NCBI GenBank assembly: GCA_946811185.2
Contig: OX328113.1
Coordinates: forward strand, 4,092,001 to 4,156,000
Reading direction: 5' to 3'
Source of the DNA: Hippopus hippopus
Lineage: Eukaryota; Mollusca; Bivalvia; Cardiida; Cardiidae
Length of the DNA: 64,000 nucleotides
Positions 59,906-64,000 of the stretch are shown piece after piece (position 1 is the first letter of the stretch; the number at the start of each line of letters is the position of its first letter). The position numbers and the translations under genes were made by a program. The notes beneath the pieces were generated by a model. It was not told the origin of the DNA. It saw only the letters and a program-made list of their open reading frames with translations, and ran no database searches.

Positions 59906-61605
59906 TTGGCTGATCGGAAGGGGGATGTTTGTATATTCATGTTAATTTTTCGGGTCATTTCAGCCTATTCTATGGCAAAGAGGGATCAGACCCCTGCACC
60001 AAGACCCCTTTTTTCAGAGTTTGAATCCTCAACTTTGCCATTTTATCTATTTTATCTATTTTTATTATTAGTTATTCTTACATCTTATTGTATTTTATTG
60101 GCCTATTTCTAAATTCTTCAAACAAGAAAATGTTTTTTGGAAAAAGTTTATGCAACAGTAACCGGTTGCTTCTGAATTTTATATTTTTGCGCAGCGGTTA
60201 AACATAAAATCGACTCATGACTCACGCAGTCACCAAAATTGGTCCAATGTTTTCACGACCCTGGTAAGAAAACAGGGAAAAGTTTGGTTTACCTTTCTTT
60301 GATTTGTGCAACAGGTGTCAGTTGCCCCCGAAAGTGTCTAAGTTGATTTTACGATTTTATGCGCAGCACGTAACAGTCACGTATGGGTGGGATAGTCATC
60401 GTAACCAATTCAATGGCCCTAGTAAGAGAAAAAGAAAAACAAAATTCCCTATATTTGACTTAAGCAACAGGTGTCGTCTGCTATGGAATGTGCCCTAAGT
60501 CGAATTTTCATGTTTTTTTCGCGGGCGCGTAACTGGCACATGAGTCGGTAGTCAACGTAACTGGGTTTATCGTCACCGTATGAAGAGATAAAAAAGAATA
60601 GAAATTTACTTCCTTTTGTTTGATTTATGCAATAGGAAGCAGTTGTTACTGAAAGAGTTTTCAGTCTTTTTTAGCCACTTGTGACACTATTTTCTGGGAT
60701 TTCTACACTGTACATTGATCATCTTAGCATATTCAAAGTATCAATGTGCAGCATAGCAGAATGCCTGAGTTAGTAACCAATTCAATGGCCCTAGTAAGAG
60801 AAAAAGAAAAAAACTTGTTGCCTATATTTGACTTAAGCAACAGGTGTCGTCTGCTATGGAATGTGCCGTAAGTCGATTTTTCATGTTTTCGCGGGCGCAT
60901 AACTGGCACCTATGAGACGGTAGTAAACGTAACTGGGTTTCTTGTCACGGTATAAAGAGATTGAAAAAAAAAAACATTTAGTTCCCTTTGTTTGATTTAT
61001 GCAATAGGAAGCAGTTGCTATTGAGAGTCTTCAGTCTTTTTTAGCCACTTGTGACATTATTTTCTGGGGTTTCTACACTGTACATTGATCATCTTAGCAT
61101 ATACAAAGTATCAATGTGCAGTATGGGAGCTGGCCTGAATTAGAAAAGCAAATCGAATGAAAGGATCGAGGGATCAAGGGAAGCCACTCTTGCAAGGTGT
61201 TTGAAAACACCAAAACAAGGTCTTCTGCCACCCTGTTTTTTTAAATATTCGCCCATTGCCAGTGAAATCTGGCATGTGTGGATTGTGCAGGCATGGCAGT
61301 TTGCCAAGGACTGCATAACAGCCTTAAAAGAAGACTTAAAATCCACTTTTATGCCGATTTTTGTTCAATGTTTTCTATCGATATTTTCGGGCGCCATTTC
61401 AAATGGCTCAAAGCTTTGTGATTGGATGATTGTGGGGGTGTGTCTGCGATTTGATTGGCTGATTGGGCGCAATTCTGAATTTCTCAGAGCTTTTCTGATT
61501 GGATAATTTGTAGACAAAGCTGAGATTTGATTGGCTGTTTGGACGCCATTTTGATTTTCTAAAAGCTCTCGTGATTGGATAATTTTAGAGAGGCCTGAGA
61601 TTTGA
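59906..61605 (+). repeat. U37, full unit, 1,700 bp (Y-like)
   Basis: Begins as Y (aacagtaacc) but copy B has cttgttgcc and gtgccgtaag instead of the Y alleles. It ends with ggctgtttgg. The 3.4-kb pattern breaks inside this unit. Confidence 0.98.
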
Positions 61606-63305
61606 TTGGCTGATCGGAAGGGGGATGTTTGTATATTCATATTAATTTTTCGGGTCATTTCAGCCTATTCTATGGCAAAGAGGGATCAGACCCCTGCACC
61701 AAGACCCCTTTTTTCAGAGTTTGAATCCTCAACTTTGCCATTTTATCTATTTTATCTATTTTTATTATTAGTTATTCTTACATCTTATTGTATTTTATTG
61801 GCCTATTTCTAAATTCTTCAAACAAGAAAATGTTTTTTGGAAAAAGTTTATGCAACAGCAACCGGTTGCTTCTGAATTTTATATTTTTGCGCAGCGGTTA
61901 AACATAAAATCCACTCATGACTCACGCAGTCACCAAAATTGGTCCAATGTTTTCACGACCCTGGTAAGAAAAGAGGGAAAAGTTTGGTTTACCTTTCTTT
62001 GATTTGTGCAACAGGTGTCAGTTGCCCCCGAAAGTGTCTAAGTTGATTTTACGATTTTATGCGCAGCACGTAACAGTCACGTATGGGTGGGATAGTCATC
62101 GTAACCAATTCAATGGCCCTAGTAAGAGAAAAAGAAAAACAAAATTCCCTATATTTGACTTAAGCAACAGGTGTCGTCTGCTATGGAATGTGCCCTAAGT
62201 CGAATTTTCATGTTTTTTTCGCGGGCGCATAACTGGCACATGAGTCGGTAGTCAACGTAACTGGGTTTATCGTCACCGTATGAAGAGATAAAAAAGAATA
62301 GAAATTTACTTCCTTTTGTTTGATTTATGCAATAGGAAGCAGTTGTTACTGAAAGAGTTTTCAGTCTTTTTTAGCCACTTGTGACACTATTTTCTGGGAT
62401 TTCTACACTGTACATTGATCATCTTAGCATATTCAAAGTATCAATGTGCAGCATAGTAGAATGCCTGAGTTAGTAACCAATTCAATGGCCCTAGTAAGAG
62501 AAAAAGAAAAAAACTTGTTCCCTATATTTGACTTAAGCAACAGGTGTCGTCTGCTATGGAATGTGCCGTAAGTCGATTTTTCATGTTTTCGCGGGCGCAT
62601 AACTGGCACCTATGAGACGGTAGTAAACGTAACTGGGTTTCTTGTCACGGTATAAAGAGATTGAAAAAAAAAAACATTTAGTTCCCTTTGTTTGATTTAT
62701 GCAATAGGAAGCAGTTGCTATTGAGAGTCTTCAGTCTTTTTTAGCCACTTGTGACATTATTTTCTGGGGTTTCTACACTGTACATTGATCATCTTAGCAT
62801 ATACAAAGTATCAATGTGCAGTATGGGAGCTGGCCTGAATTAGAAAAGCAAATCGAATGAAAGGATCGAGGGATCAAGGGAAGCCACTCTTGCAAGGTGT
62901 TTGAAAACACCAAAACAAGGTCTTCTGCCACCCTGTTTTTTTAAATATTCGCCCATTGCCAGTGAAATCTGGCATGTGTGGATTGTGCAGGCATGGCAGT
63001 TTGCCAAGGACTGCATAACAGCCTTAAAAGAAGACTTAAAATCCACTTTTATGCCGATTTTTGTTCAATGTTTTCTATCGATATTTTCGGGCGCCATTTC
63101 AAATGGCTCAAAGCTTTGTGATTGGATGATTGTGGGGGTGTGTCTGCGATTTGATTGGCTGATTGGGCGCAATTCTGAATTTCTCAGAGCTTTTCTGATT
63201 GGATAATTTGTAGACAAAGCTGAGATTTGATTGGCTGATTGGACGCCATTTTGATTTTCTAAAAGCTCTCGTGATTGGATAATTTTAGAGAGGCCTGAGA
63301 TTTGA
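61606..63305 (+). repeat. U38, full unit, 1,700 bp
   Basis: X-like only at gcgcataac; it has gccctaagtcg and caacgtaac. Private changes are attcatatt near 61638 and catagtagaatg near 62453. Confidence 0.98.
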
Positions 63306-64000
63306 TTGGCTGATCGGAAGGGGGATGTTTGTATATTCATGTTAATTTTTCGGGTCATTTCAGCCTATTCTATGGCAAAGAGGGATCAGACCCCTGCACC
63401 AAGACCCCTTTTTTCAGAGTTTGAATCCTCAACTTTGCCATTTTATCTATTTTATCTATTTTTATTATTAGTTATTCTTACATCTTATTGTATTTTATTG
63501 GCCTATTTCTAAATTCTTCAAACAAGAAAATGTTTTTTAGAAAAAGTTTATGCAACAGCAACCGGTTGCTTCTGAATTTTATATTTTTGCACAGCGGTTA
63601 AAGATAAAATCGACTCATGACTCACGCAGTCACCAAAATTGGTCCAATGTTTTCACGACCCTGGTAAGAAAACAGGGAAAAGTTTGGTTTACCTTTCTTT
63701 GATTTGTGCAACAGGTGTCAGTTGCCCCCGAAAGTGTCTAAGTTGATTTTACGATTTTATGCGCAGCACGTAACAGTCACGTATGGGTGGGATAGTCATC
63801 GTAACCAATTCAATGGCCCTAGTAAGAGAAAAAGAAAAACAAAATTCCCTATATTTGACTTAAGCAACAGGTGTCGTCTGCTATGGAATGTGCCCTTAGT
63901 CGAATTTTAATGTTTTTTTAGCGGGCGCATAACTGGCACATGAGTCGGTAGTCAATGTAACTAGGTTTATCGTCACCGTATGAAGAGATAAAAAAGAATA
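63306..64000 (+). repeat. U39, partial unit (5' end only)
   Basis: Cut by the window end within copy A. It combines ttttttagaa, tttgcacag and ttaaagataaaatcgac (as in U31) with the X alleles gcccttagtcg and attttaatg (as in U32). Private ttttttagcggg near 63915. Confidence 0.97.

Larger units (their letters stand above)
1..64000 (+). repeat. Macrosatellite array, about 1.7 kb unit
   Basis: The complete window is a direct tandem array. The same anchor sequence recurs 39 times from 193 to 63306, with 34 spacings of 1,699-1,703 bp and four of 1,327-1,329 bp. Adjacent copies differ at only a few positions. Both window ends fall inside a unit, so the full array is longer than 64 kb. No other DNA interrupts it. 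The unit resembles no satellite or gene family I can name. It is too long and internally complex for a simple satellite and has no transposase, reverse transcriptase or long terminal repeats. Long-read data would be needed to trust the exact copy number. Confidence 0.99.

Noticed and set aside
1..64000. CRISPR array, because of regular repeats.
   Set aside because: The unit is 1.7 kb with no short repeat/unique spacer pattern and no cas genes.
1..64000. Transposon or retroelement array.
   Set aside because: No transposase or reverse-transcriptase frame, no flanking inverted or long terminal repeats at unit borders, and no target-site duplications were seen.
1..64000. Ribosomal or histone gene repeat.
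   Set aside because: No rRNA-like or histone-coding sequence was recognised in either strand.

Overview
The whole 64 kb window is one head-to-tail tandem array of a non-coding repeat of about 1,700 bp (a macrosatellite), all in the same orientation. Using the phase that starts at position 193, there are 38 complete units. Thirty-four are 1,699-1,703 bp and four are 1,327-1,329 bp. Partial units at both edges (1-192 and 63306-64000) show that the array continues beyond the window on both sides. I found no single-copy DNA, rRNA, tRNA, transposon ORF, CRISPR array or convincing protein-coding gene. The longest open frame is about 115 codons and most short frames lack an ATG start.

Organism: the sequence is AT-rich. 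Many differences between copies are CpG to TpG or CpA changes, and the repeat contains clustered CCAAT boxes and YY1-like motifs. This points to a eukaryote that methylates CpG, perhaps a vertebrate, but the species and repeat family are not recognised. It does not look bacterial.

Layout of one unit (U1, 193-1892): a T-rich stretch with a short conserved ORF (193-438); two modules of 156 bp (439-750); a 372-bp direct duplication, copies A (688-1059) and B (1060-1430), each holding two more module copies and a 12-bp-arm hairpin; a palindrome-rich spacer (1431-1700); and a cluster of inverted CCAAT boxes on a 75-76 bp period (1701-1910), which runs into the next unit. Repetition is therefore nested: 76 bp, about 156 bp, 372 bp, 1.7 kb, and higher-order blocks of 3.4 and 5.1 kb.

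Array history read from shared variants: U1-U3 are almost identical. The left part (to about 18 kb) mostly carries one set of alleles and the right part another. Units 21-25 follow a three-unit (5.1 kb) pattern and units 32-37 a two-unit (3.4 kb) pattern. The four short units each lost one 372-bp copy by A/B recombination, at two different crossover intervals. All remaining length variation can be assigned to a few homopolymer runs. The best candidate for function is the pair of hairpins per unit, unchanged in all 72 copies I read, together with the promoter-like CCAAT cluster; any transcription is inference.
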